Shown: one piece after another, positions 49,462-58,978 of the stretch | Layout of the letters: every line of letters begins with the position of its first letter | How positions within the stretch are numbered: position 1 is the first letter of the stretch | Source of the DNA: Histomonas meleagridis | Lineage: Eukaryota > Parabasalia > Tritrichomonadida > Dientamoebidae | Direction: 5' to 3' | NCBI GenBank assembly: GCA_020186115.1 | Contig: WSYJ01000113.1 | Coordinates: 310,001 to 374,000, forward strand | Length of the DNA: 64,000 nucleotides | The notes under the pieces: model-generated | Databases searched by the model: none | What the model was told of the DNA's origin: nothing | The model's input: the letters and a program-made list of their open reading frames with translations, nothing else | Program-made: the position numbers and the translations under genes

Positions 49462-52400
49462 ATGAATCAAAATCAAACAGCAACAACAAATCAGAAATCA
49501 CAAAACGAATGGGAAACATTAACAGCGCTCGAAAACATAATCTTTGGTTTGAATATAGATAATTTTGCTCAATCATCAAATTTTATTATCAGCAAGTCTT
49601 TGTAAAGAATATCCAATATCTTATAATATCATTATATTCCGAATGATATATAAATCTCTTTTGATTAATAGTAATAATTTTGATATATATTTGAGATTGT
49701 TACAAGAAATTGAAAAGTATGAAGAAAATAATAAAATCAACTCAAAAATAATAAATTTATTTTCTCAATTTCTACTTAAAGAAAACACACAAGAATCATT
49801 TCATTTACTTAATTACATGATTAAGTATAATTTACTTGAATCAAAAATCATCCAAAATATACACAAACTATTTTTTGTTCATATTAATCAAGATAAATTT
49901 GATAAATATAAATATTTATTTGATCAAGAAAATATTTCTTATGAAGAACTTTCGAAGAATAATTTTGCACTTCATAAGCAATTAATTAAAGAAGGAGTTA
50001 ATCCAAATGAAATTGCGAAAATAATTCGAAATGATGAAATAGAAAAACTTCAAGAAATATCATCACAAAATGATTTCGATTTTAATCAAACAATTTAACC
50101 ATCACTTTATGAAAGATGTTCATTTATTAATCAAAGAAATGTTACATTAATTGATTATGCAGCATTTTTTTCTTCTATAAAATGTTTTAAATATTTACTT
50201 ATGAATGGTGCAAGTGTAGAAAATACAGGTAAATACGCTGTTGCAGGTGGAAATGAAGAAATTATTCATTTATGTGAACAAAATCATTCATCATTTGAAG
50301 ATGCATTTGAAACAGCAATTCAATTTCATCGAAATAACATTTTTCATTATCTTTATGAAAATAAAATTGAAGATATTAATAATTTAAAAGAATTAGGAGA
50401 AATATGTGTTTCATATTTTAATTATGAAGTTTTTACATATTTAGAAAAAGAAGGAATGAAAACTAATGAAAATATCATTAATGAAGCAAAAATTGGAAAT
50501 GTTTTTCTTGTAAAATATTTTCAAAAAAATAATCAACTTCCAGAAAATATTTTGGCTTTTGCTTCATTTTCAGGAAATAGTGAACTTGTTACATACATTT
50601 TAAAGCAAGAAGGAATTGATATTAATGCTAAAGGTATTTCTTTGTTTAATTTAGTTTTTATTTTAATAATTTAATATTTCAAAATAATATTTGAAAATTA
50701 TTTATATTATTTCAAACAGCACTTATATATGCATTTTATGAAGGTCATACAGAAATAGTTAAATTACTTCTTGAACAAGAAGGAATTGATATCAATGCTA
50801 AAAATATTTATTTGTTTTATTTAAAATTTATTTTAATAATTTTATATTTCAAAATAATATTTGGAAATTATTTAAAATATTATGGACAGCACTTATATAT
50901 GCATCTTCAAAAGGTCATACAGAAACAGTTAAATTACTTCTTGAACAAGAAGGAATTGATATTAATGCTAAAAATATTTATTTTTTTTAATTAGAATTTA
51001 TTTTAATAATTTATTATTTCAAAATAATATTTGGAAATTATTTAAATTATTTTGGACAGCACTTATATATGCATCTTATGAAGGTCATATAGAAATAGTT
51101 AAATTACTTCTTGAACAAGAAGGAATTGATATCAATGCTAAAAATATTTATTTGTTTTATTTAAAATTTATTTTAATAATTTTATATTTCAAAATAATAT
51201 TTGGAAATTATTTAAATTATTTGAAACAGCACTTATATATGCATCTTTGAATGGTTGTACAGAAATAGTTAAATTACTTCTTGAACAAGAAGGAATTGAT
51301 ATCAATGCTAAAAATATTTATTTGTTTTATTTAAAATTTATTTTAATAATTTTATATTTCAAAATAATATTTGGAAATTATTTAAATTATTTGAAACAGC
51401 ACTTATTTGGGCATCTTGGAAAGGTCATACAGAAATAGTTAAATTACTTCTTGAACAAGAAGGAATTGATATAAATGCTAAAGATATTTATTTGTTTTAT
51501 ATAGTTTTTATTTAAATAATTTATTATTTCAAAATAATATTTGGAAATTATTTAAATTATTTTGGACAGCACTTATATATGCATCTTCAAAAGGTCATAC
51601 AGAAACAGTTAAATTACTTCTTGAACAAGAAGGAATTGATATTAATGCTAAAAATATTTATTTTTTTTAATTAGAATTTATTTTAATAATTTATTATTTC
51701 AAAATAATATTTGGAAATTATTTAAATTATTTTGGACAGCACTTATATATGCATCTTATGAAGGTCATATAGAAATAGTTAAATTACTTCTTGAACAAGA
51801 AGGAATTGATATCAATGCTAAAAATATTTATTTGTTTTATTTAAAATTTATTTTAATAATTTTATATTTCAAAATAATATTTGGAAATTATTTAAATTAT
51901 TTGAAACAGCACTTATATATGCATCTTTGAATGGTTGTACAGAAATAGTTAAATTACTTCTTGAACAAGAAGGAATTGATATCAATGCTAAAAATATTTA
52001 TTTGTTTTATTTAAAATTTATTTTAATAATTTTATATTTCAAAATAATATTTGGAAATTATTTAAATTATTTGAAACAGCACTTATTTTAGCATCTTCAA
52101 AAGGTCATACAGAAATAGTTGAATTACTTCTTGAACAAGAAGGAATTGATATAAATGCTAAAGATATTTATTTGTTTTATTTAAAATTTATTTTAATAAT
52201 TTTATATTTCAAAATAATATTTGGAAATTATTTAAATTATTTAATACGGCACTTATTTGGGCATCTTGGAAAGGTCATACAGAAATAGTTGAATTACTTC
52301 TTGAACAAGAAGGAATTGATATTAATGCTAAAGCTATTTATTTGTTTTATTTGATATTTATTTTAATAATTTCATATTTCAAAATAATATTTGGAAATTA

Positions 52401-52663
52401 TTCAAAATATTTGAAACAGCACTTATTTGGGCATCTAGAAATGGTTGTACAGAAATAGTTAAATTACTTCTTGAACAAGAAGGAATTGATATCAATGCTA
52501 AAAATATTTATTTGTTTTATTTGATATTTATATTAATAATTTAATATTTCAAAATAATATTTGGAAATTATTTATATTATTTAATACAGCACTTGCATAT
52601 GCAAATAGGAGAGGTCACAATGAAATCGTTAAATTACTTTTAGAATGGGGAAAAAATATGTAA
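49462..52663 (+). pseudogene. DUF3447/ankyrin gene, copy 2 (broken, with expanded array)
   Basis: Starts MNQNQTATTNQKSQNEW at 49462; a shift near 49590 moves the family into the next frame ('ASLCKEYPISYN'). That frame runs through 'LIKEGVNPNEIAKIIRND' to a TAA at 50096, where copy 1 has GAA, and then continues in the same frame to 50674 ('DYAAFFSSIKCFKYLLMNG', 'VAGGNEEIIHLCEQNH', 'ELVTYILKQEGIDINAK'). After this come twelve ankyrin units separated by spacers in shifting frames; the last reads 'LAYANRRGHNEIVKLLLEWGKNM' plus TAA. The damage makes a full protein impossible without recoding. DUF3447/ankyrin proteins are a large trichomonad family of unknown function. Confidence 0.75.
50716..52655 (+). 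repeat. Tandem array of 170-bp ankyrin-plus-spacer units
   Basis: Units begin with ACAGCACTT (one variant ACGGCACTT) at 50716, 50886, 51056, 51226, 51396, 51566, 51736, 51906, 52076, 52246, 52416 and 52586: eleven intervals of exactly 170 bp. Each unit is about 99 bp encoding one 33-residue ankyrin repeat ('ALIYAS..GHTEIVKLLLEQ', 'EGIDINAKNIY') followed by about 71 bp of AT-rich spacer. 170 is not a multiple of 3, so each unit is in a new frame; 99 is. Three successive units at 50886-51395 recur unchanged at 51566-52075, showing a 680-bp higher-order duplication. Confidence 0.9.
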
Positions 52664-52800
52664 CTTTTTCCTAATTTGTTACATTATTTCCTAATTTTTC
52701 ATAAAGACTTTAAGTCCTTAATAATTTTTTTTCATAAGTTTTTCGATATAATTGAAGTCAGCCAATGTCACGATTGTCAATTTTCATTCTTAAGCCCAAT

Positions 52801-53204
52801 CAAGAAATTTCCCTGACATAGAAAATTTGCAAATCCGGATTTCTTATGAAGGATTTTACCCAACAATATGCAACGTGGCAACAGGCAGACCAATTGATTC
52901 AATAACTGGATTTGGATAGACAAAAGAACCAATTAATGCCGAAGGGTATAGTCCTGATGAAGCACGAGAAATTGGAAGAGACTATGTGCATTTTGGCGAG
53001 GAATATTTATCTTCAACAGTAACAGTTCAAATAACAGAGAAAAACAGTGGAAAAGTAATTTCGACAGTAAATGGAGTTATATTACCTCAACAGGTACTAA
53101 ATACAGCTTCAGTATTAACTGGAGCATTTTTAACTGGAGCGGGACTGAGTGCTTCAGAATTAGGAGAAGATATTTTGTTAATAATTATTAAAAAATGGTT
53201 TTAA
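52801..53204 (+). pseudogene. Truncated DUF6562-like gene fragment
   Basis: The frame from 52812 reads 'PDIENLQIRISYEGFYPT', 'NVATGRPIDSITGFG', TAG (52917), then 'YSPDEAREIGRDYV', 'STVTVQITEKNSGK', 'GAFLTGAGLSASELGEDI' to a TAA at 53204. This matches the last ~130 residues of the intact gene that follows at 53361. The 5' two-thirds is missing and the first bases show a small deletion. It directly follows the end of ankyrin copy 2. Confidence 0.85.
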
Positions 53205-53360
53205 TACAATATTATAATATATTATCATATAAAATGAAAGAAATATTAATTTGAAAAAAATTTTTTAAAGGCGAAACTCTTTCATATGAGAGTAATCAAA
53301 CGATAGCAGTTCTGAAATTAACGGTTCCATATCATTCCAGAAAATTTAAAACCGTTTTGA

Positions 53361-54698
53361 ATGCGATTTTGCACAATTCTTTATATTTGTCTGATCCTCA
53401 AATTTTCTATAAGTGAAGAGGAGCTTCCTCTTCCTGAAGGACAGGGCGCAATGATTATCGGCTTGCAATCAGATGTATCTGTTTCAGAACTTTCACTTTT
53501 CGTTTATGATTCCACACATTATTTATGTCTTAGAAAAGATTACACTGATCCCCGAACTCTAGCATCTGAGCATATTCCAATCGATGTTGGTCAATATTAT
53601 ATCATGGTGGTTGCAAATGTTTTAAATTCTGATTTAAATTTTGTTTTGAGTTATACAGATTTTCAAAATTGGCTTACTGACAACTCCGGCTTATATCCAA
53701 ACATGTTAACAGCTTCAACACAAGTTGAAGTTCAAGCGGGTGAAGTTTCAAGAACATCACTTACTCTCGAAGGAGGAACAAGTGGCATCACCCTTTCCAC
53801 GGTAAGACTCCTTCTCACAGTTCCAGGGCGCGAAATGCCTCCATACACACCAACTCGCTCTGTCAATAGTGTTAATGTTTTTAACAATGCATTACTTCAA
53901 GAACAATTATATTTGCGCACTGTTGCAGAAGTATATCTACAAGGCACTGATTCGCGCGTTCATCGCTGTGTTCAACTGTGTGAAGTGCAAGCAGATGGAA
54001 CATATTTAGCCGAACTTTCTCTTCTTCCAGGTGACTATGACATTCGCTTGTGGTCCGATTGGACTGACGACGGCACTACAGAGAGTAAATATTACGATGC
54101 TGATGACCTAAGCGCTGTAACAGTACTTACTGATAATTACACATCTGGGACACAAGAAAAAGATGCGTATTATGCGACTCCTTCTGTTTCAGTGGGTGAT
54201 ACAAGTGCTGATGTTAACGTTGAATTAATACGACCATTTGCACGATATCGCATCATAGCAAACGATGTCGAAGCATACCAAAAATTAGTTCAAGAAAGAA
54301 TTTTACCAGAAATAGAAAATTTGCAAATTCGCATTTCTTACGAAGGATTTTTCCCTACGACATTTAATGTGGCAACAGGAAAACCATTTGATGCGTTGAC
54401 TGGCATTGGATACACAACAGAGATAACTTATGCTGATGGATATAATCCTGATGAAGCGCGACAAGTCGGAAGTGACTTTGTTATGACAGATGGACAAGAA
54501 TCATTTGTCACTGTAACAGTTCAAACTGTTGACAAAAGCAGCGGAGAAGCAATTTCGACAGTAACCGGAATCAGGATACCTTACAGACGCGGACAGCTGA
54601 CTACAGTTTCAGGAACATTTCTTACTGCTGGAAGATTGGGCGTTTCAGGATTGGAACTTGATACAGATTGGGGAGAAGATATTGTTGTTCCTTTTTAA
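53361..54698 (+). CDS. Bacteroidota-type DUF6562 (FimB/Mfa2-like) secreted protein, probable horizontal acquisition
   Basis: A 445-residue protein with a eukaryote-like signal peptide (~1-18, MRFCTILYICLILKFSIS) and no transmembrane helix. The mature part begins 'LPEGQGAMIIGLQSD', then strands with 'LSLFVYDSTHYL', 'HIPIDVGQYYIMVVANV', 'AELSLLPGDYDIRLWSDW' and 'NVELIRPFARYRIIANDVE'. This order is that of DUF6562/fimbrillin-associated lipoproteins of Bacteroides and relatives, where the domain lies on the cell surface. The gene is intact and visibly richer in G and C than the DNA around it. The lipobox Cys of the bacterial proteins is not evident; a signal peptide replaces it. It may mimic or bind bacterial surface structures, or be an adhesin; this is inference. 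Confidence 0.75.
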   Translation: MRFCTILYICLILKFSISEEELPLPEGQGAMIIGLQSDVSVSELSLFVYDSTHYLCLRKDYTDPRTLASEHIPIDVGQYYIMVVANVLNSDLNFVLSYTDFQNWLTDNSGLYPNMLTASTQVEVQAGEVSRTSLTLEGGTSGITLSTVRLLLTVPGREMPPYTPTRSVNSVNVFNNALLQEQLYLRTVAEVYLQGTDSRVHRCVQLCEVQADGTYLAELSLLPGDYDIRLWSDWTDDGTTESKYYDADDLSAVTVLTDNYTSGTQEKDAYYATPSVSVGDTSADVNVELIRPFARYRIIANDVEAYQKLVQERILPEIENLQIRISYEGFFPTTFNVATGKPFDALTGIGYTTEITYADGYNPDEARQVGSDFVMTDGQESFVTVTVQTVDKSSGEAISTVTGIRIPYRRGQLTTVSGTFLTAGRLGVSGLELDTDWGEDIVVPF

Positions 54699-55284
54699 TA
54701 TTTAAATAAATCGATGCATGTATTAGGCAAAAGCATTGTCGAAATTTGAATAAATGTTGGCTCAAATGAATTATGTAATGTTTCAAATAAAATTATTACA
54801 TATTTCTGATATGAATATGAGATTTTGGAATATTATTTGTTGAGAAAGAATCCAGAGAAGAATTTTATAAATACTTCTCAACACACTCTGATACAAAATT
54901 TAAAACTTATTTACAAGCGGGGGCACACTTCATCAAATAATTAAGTGTTTGATAACTCAAAATCATTTTCAAATTAGTTTTTATAGCTTAAATGACTAAC
55001 GCAGATTATTTTAATATTCAAATGCTTGTGTATTATCAATTACATTTTTATTGAATAGAATTTAGGAAGTAAAAACTAAAAAATAACTATTCCAATAAAT
55101 GAAGAAAGTTGTTTGTTGTTGTTATGCTATTATTGTTCACTAATGACAGGAGATATTGAATTAATGAATCATCATCACATTATTCATTTTAAACTGGAAA
55201 ATATAAAATTTATTAATATTCATTCTGGAAAATAGTTTCATTTTGTTAACAAAAATAAATTTATTTAAATGTTTAACAAGTTTA
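54699..55284. other. Convergent intergenic region
   Basis: About 590 AT-rich bases between the stops of the DUF6562 and UBX genes; no gene is seen. Confidence 0.5.
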
Positions 55285-56199
55285 TCATATTTCTTCAACT
55301 CTCACAAGTGACCTTTTGCACCCAACTTCGGCGACCGTTTTGTTTTGATCGCTTAATTCTGTAAACGGCATCAAAAACAGCTTAAACGTTCCCGGTTTCT
55401 TTTCAATGAGACTTGAAACTTTTTGATAGAGCAATTTGATTTTTGAGTTTTCGCCAATTTCCAATTTACAGCGCTTACCGTTTGGCATTTGCACCATCAC
55501 ACTGACTGGTGAACCAACATCTTCTGTTTCTACATTTTCTTCTGGGTTAGGGTTTTGTGAATTTGATTCTTGAGAATCACTTTCATCAATCTCAGCTTCA
55601 AGTTGACCTAATTCTACATCAATAGGAAGACCATACTGAGGATGGCTAACTAGAAACTGATAAAGAAAGTTGAAGATTTCTGACTCATTTAATGGGCATA
55701 TTATTGATTCGATACATTCTGTAGTAGTTGGCTCAATAACGGCGAGAAAAGGCGTCTTAGTGACATTGTATGTAAAGCTAAACCAACGGCCATCTTGCTC
55801 TTCGCGACTTATTTCTAATCCAACAAATCGACAATTCATCATGTCGTAAAGACGGACATGTTTCAAAACAGATGTCTTAAGGGGCTTGTCTGTAAGGTAT
55901 ACTGCAATCCACCTTTTCCTTTCTTGAGCTTGTTTTCTTATTTCAACAAATTTTGGATTTTTTCCTGCTAAAATCATCTCTTCTCGAGGTTCATTTTGTA
56001 TTTTAGGTTCAGCAATTGGAATTATTTTTTTTGGTGCGATTTTTTTTGGTTTCTTTTTTGTTTGATCTGTTCCAAAGTAAAAATTAAAAGCCTTTTCTAG
56101 ATCCCAATCTGTTCCTGCAAGAATATCCACTGCAGTTTCTATTTGACAGTTTGTAACATTAATGAATTTAGAGATTATCTCGTCGTGATCAGAGCTCAT
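55285..56199 (-). CDS. UBA-UAS-UBX protein, Cdc48/p97 cofactor (UBXN7/FAF-like)
   Basis: A 304-residue protein. A UBA-like domain is at ~5-45 ('ISKFINVTNCQIETAVDILA'), a UAS thioredoxin-like domain at ~75-195 ('KRWIAVYLTDKPL', 'CRFVGLEISREEQDGRWF', 'TKTPFLAVIEP'), an acidic Ser/Glu linker at ~205-230 and a UBX domain at ~231-304 ('VMVQMPNGKRCKLEI', 'TFKLFLMPFTELSD'). The usual FPR loop that inserts in the p97 N domain reads 'MPF' here, so binding may differ. Such adaptors bring ubiquitinated clients to Cdc48/p97 for extraction and degradation. The UIM of animal UBXN7 is not seen. Confidence 0.88.
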   Translation of the reverse strand: MSSDHDEIISKFINVTNCQIETAVDILAGTDWDLEKAFNFYFGTDQTKKKPKKIAPKKIIPIAEPKIQNEPREEMILAGKNPKFVEIRKQAQERKRWIAVYLTDKPLKTSVLKHVRLYDMMNCRFVGLEISREEQDGRWFSFTYNVTKTPFLAVIEPTTTECIESIICPLNESEIFNFLYQFLVSHPQYGLPIDVELGQLEAEIDESDSQESNSQNPNPEENVETEDVGSPVSVMVQMPNGKRCKLEIGENSKIKLLYQKVSSLIEKKPGTFKLFLMPFTELSDQNKTVAEVGCKRSLVRVEEI

Positions 56200-56525
56200 T
56201 TGTTAAGTTGCTTAATTCGATTTTTAAATAAAAAGTGCATCAACTATAAAACCATTCTTAAACGTACACTTATTAACGGTCGCTATAGCTCTTTCAACAA
56301 TTTTTATGCTTTTTAGAAAAAAATTAATTTTAATCTTACCAAATGTTATTTTTTAATTTCATTGCCTTGTAGCTCTTGAAGAAAGGAATTTTGAACTGCT
56401 AATTCCATTATTTTGTGATGAAGACTTGGCAACACCTTCACTCATTTGAATACGTAACGATCATTTCTCATTCAAAAGAAATGAATTCCTTTTTTAGCCT
56501 TAATATTGTTATTAAACAAAAGTTT
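56200..56525. other. Intergenic
   Basis: About 325 AT-rich bases between two minus-strand genes; no gene or structure noticed. Confidence 0.5.
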
Positions 56526-57452
56526 TTACTCGGACTTTGAAGTTAAAATTGATGCCACTCTTTCCCTTTGTTCGTTAGACATTTCCTTTGGCCATTTAAT
56601 TGTTGGATGAACAATGATGTCGCCATATTCACCAGGATACAAATACATTGGCATTCCCTTTCCTTTCAATACAATTGTTTCATCGCATCCAATTGGGTCC
56701 TTAGATTCAACAGTGAATTCAGATCCATCAATATTTGTAAATTTCCGAGAAAATCCAACTAATGCCTCTCTGAGTGTTACTCTTACATCCATGTGTAAGT
56801 TTGCGCCTTCACGTCTGAATAATGGATGTGGACGACTTACAATTTCAACTTCAATATCACTTGGAGCATTTGCTTCACTTGTATCACCTGCATTCTTGAA
56901 GACAACAACTGTACCTTCTTCTTGTCCTTTTTCGACGAATAATGAAAGTGTAGTGTTTTCACTAATGGTTGGATGTCCTCGACACTTAGGGCAGAAATAT
57001 CCTGATTGAGGGCATCTACACATTGTCTTTCTAGATACGAATAAGGTATAATGACCAGATTCATAAAAATCTTTCAAGTCAACTGGGAATTGAATTCTAT
57101 ATGTTTTTCCTTTCTTTTTAATAAGAGCTGCAGTATTTGCGTTTGGGTCATTAGGATTACCAAAATCGTCAGAAGGTGTTTCATAAACGGATACACCAGC
57201 CTCACCGTAAAGATCATAAATTCTTCTTTTTAGTGGATCTTTCAGAGCACCGTAAGCATCGTTAATATCTGTAAATTTTTCAGCTGCTCTTTTATCTCCT
57301 TTATTTTTATCTGGGTGATATTTTCTGGATAATTTTTGGAATGATCTGTCTATATCTCTTTCAGTAGCGTCATGACGAAGCGACAATATTGAGTAAAAGT
57401 CTCTATTGCCACTGCTACGGATTATCGAAATTCCGAACAAAAGAAACAGCAT
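56526..57452 (-). CDS. ER-lumenal DnaJ (DNAJB11/ERdj3-like) co-chaperone
   Basis: The ATG at 57452 gives 308 residues beginning with a signal peptide (MLFLLFGISIIRS); TCACAACC lies ~20 bases upstream. The J domain (~17-85) contains 'YHPDKNKG' with HPD. A Gly/Asn/Asp segment is followed by the substrate-binding beta domains, with an ERdj3-like Cys insertion 'CRCPQSGYFCPKC' that has only two C-x-C/C-x-x-C pairs, so the zinc site is reduced compared with DnaJ. C-terminal blocks 'HPLFRREGANLHMDVRVTLREAL' (in part) and 'YPGEYGDIIVHP' fit class I/II J proteins. No KDEL-type tail is present. It should stimulate the ER Hsp70 BiP in folding secreted and surface proteins such as the BspA-like family. 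Confidence 0.9.
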   Translation of the reverse strand: MLFLLFGISIIRSSGNRDFYSILSLRHDATERDIDRSFQKLSRKYHPDKNKGDKRAAEKFTDINDAYGALKDPLKRRIYDLYGEAGVSVYETPSDDFGNPNDPNANTAALIKKKGKTYRIQFPVDLKDFYESGHYTLFVSRKTMCRCPQSGYFCPKCRGHPTISENTTLSLFVEKGQEEGTVVVFKNAGDTSEANAPSDIEVEIVSRPHPLFRREGANLHMDVRVTLREALVGFSRKFTNIDGSEFTVESKDPIGCDETIVLKGKGMPMYLYPGEYGDIIVHPTIKWPKEMSNEQRERVASILTSKSE

Positions 57453-57629
57453 AAGATGTTTGGCTTTAGGTTGTGACCAAATAAATGTTTTTTTGAATGT
57501 TTTACTTAAGTACTTACAACGATCAAAAGCCACTCAACAAGTGGCAGAAAAATATTGACCGTTAAATAAAATCAGATTTAATCGTTTTGCATTCAAAAAA
57601 GCAGATAATATTAACTCAGTTTACGGTAT

Positions 57630-58565
57630 TTAGTAGTGGTGCTTTGCTGCCTTCTTGAGTGCCTTCCTCCATGGCTTGGTCATCTTCTTGTAGTCCTTCT
57701 CTGACATGCCGGGTGGGCGGACTGGCATTGGACCTAATCCTGGAACAACAACTCCTGCGACTGGTGGAGGTGCTGGGGCAACTTGAACGAATCCTGGAGG
57801 TGGTGGAGCGCCGTAACCTGGAGGAGCGCCTGGTGGTGGTACACCATAGCCAGGAGGAGCGCCTGGAGGTGGACGAGCACCTGGTGGTGGAGCGCCATAG
57901 CCTGGAGGTGGATGAGCGCCTGGTGGTGGAGCTCCGTAGCCTGGAGGAGCGCCTGGTGGTGGTACACCATAGCCAGGAGGTGGATGAGCGCCTGGTGGTG
58001 GAGCTCCGTAGCCTGGAGGAGCGCCTGGTGGTGGTGCGCCATAGCCTGGAGGTGGAGCGCCATAGCCGGGTGGTGGAGCACCGTAGCCTGGAGGTGGAGC
58101 GCCATAGCCGGGTGGTGGAGCACCGTAGCCTGGAGGTGGAGCGCCATAGCCGGGTGGTGGTCCTTGCATTGGTGCGTTCTGGAATGGTGGGCAGCCATTT
58201 GGAGCAAGATGAAGGATAAGATGAAGACGACCTCCCTTCTTAACACGGTGGGCTGGGATCATGTTGTACCATTGGTCAACAACTTGGCCGACTGGAAGTG
58301 AGCAAAGTTGAACTTCAAGATGTGCCATATCGTCATCCTTGCAAATGTCCTTATCTCTCATAAGAATCTTAAGAGCTGAGTTTGATGGGTTGGGGATGTT
58401 GAAATGGAATTCTTCGTTCCACATTGGCTTGAGGGAATTCTCGATGACTCTTGTCCTCCTTGTATCGTTTGAACTGGACACACTGATGACGCAGTATGGA
58501 TCGGACTTACTGATATCCATTTTAGCGATATCAAGTGCTTCTATAACTCGTACGTGGAGTTGCAT
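57630..58565 (-). CDS. C2-domain protein with Pro/Gly/Tyr-rich repeats
   Basis: The ATG at 58565 (TTCACTTG initiator just upstream) gives 311 residues. A C2 domain spans ~1-122: '[23 protein letters not shown]' begins strand 1, with Asp residues at the calcium loops ('MDISKSDPY', '[10 protein letters not shown]'), so calcium-dependent phospholipid binding is likely. Residues ~130-265 are ~17 repeats of PPPGYGA and variants with PPPGA, like annexin VII/synexin-type or ALG-2-interacting tails that bind EF-hand proteins. The end is basic ('[19 protein letters not shown]'). The plan resembles trichomonad and plant C2 proteins that act at membranes. The repeat region is GC-rich; repeat number may vary between strains. 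Confidence 0.88.
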   Translation of the reverse strand: MQLHVRVIEALDIAKMDISKSDPYCVISVSSSNDTRRTRVIENSLKPMWNEEFHFNIPNPSNSALKILMRDKDICKDDDMAHLEVQLCSLPVGQVVDQWYNMIPAHRVKKGGRLHLILHLAPNGCPPFQNAPMQGPPPGYGAPPPGYGAPPPGYGAPPPGYGAPPPGYGAPPPGYGAPPPGAPPGYGAPPPGAHPPPGYGVPPPGAPPGYGAPPPGAHPPPGYGAPPPGARPPPGAPPGYGVPPPGAPPGYGAPPPPGFVQVAPAPPPVAGVVVPGLGPMPVRPPGMSEKDYKKMTKPWRKALKKAAKHHY

Positions 58566-58978
58566 CTGCACAAGTGAAGAGAAAACCTCCTGAACGGCAA
58601 TTCAAAATCTTCAATTTTTGAGTATTAATTCAAAATTGATAGAAACTGATTCGATTTGACAATTTTTGGGGATGAACTTCAAAGGTTTAAGGCAAATTCT
58701 AAGGGATTTGCACCACCCCAAATTACTTTTTGAGAATACCGTGTCGAGAAGGGTTTTTTTGTGGGTTGAAAATTTTTCTTCTTTAACCTGTTAGCAAAGC
58801 TAATTTACCTTTCTTTTACCAAAAAACTAATAAAGGTTTGAAAGGGAAAATAAAATTATCGTATTTTCCTTATGCCATAAAGATTTCCATCTAAATTTAA
58901 CAAATTTTCCTCATAGGTAAACAATTTGTGGAATGATTTTTTCCGTTCAAAGCTTAAAATTCCACTGAAAAACATATT
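58566..58978. other. Intergenic
   Basis: About 410 bases between two minus-strand genes. Nothing but promoter sequence for the C2 gene is expected; no other signal is seen. Confidence 0.5.

Noticed and set aside
50634-50719. GT-AG intron joining AAAG to CACTT in the first ankyrin spacer
   Set aside because: It joins in frame, but the resulting repeat is 28 residues rather than 33, and the other spacers have AT or CT where GT is needed, so it is not called as a feature.
50716-52655. CRISPR-like array
   Set aside because: Regular spacing, but the repeated part codes for ankyrin, spacers are near-identical rather than unique, and the genome is eukaryotic.
57659-58301. Long overlapping ORFs rich in Val/Glu/Arg/Trp or His/Leu in the C2 gene
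   Set aside because: Shadows of the PPPGYGA repeats in other frames, made open by the GC-rich repeat.
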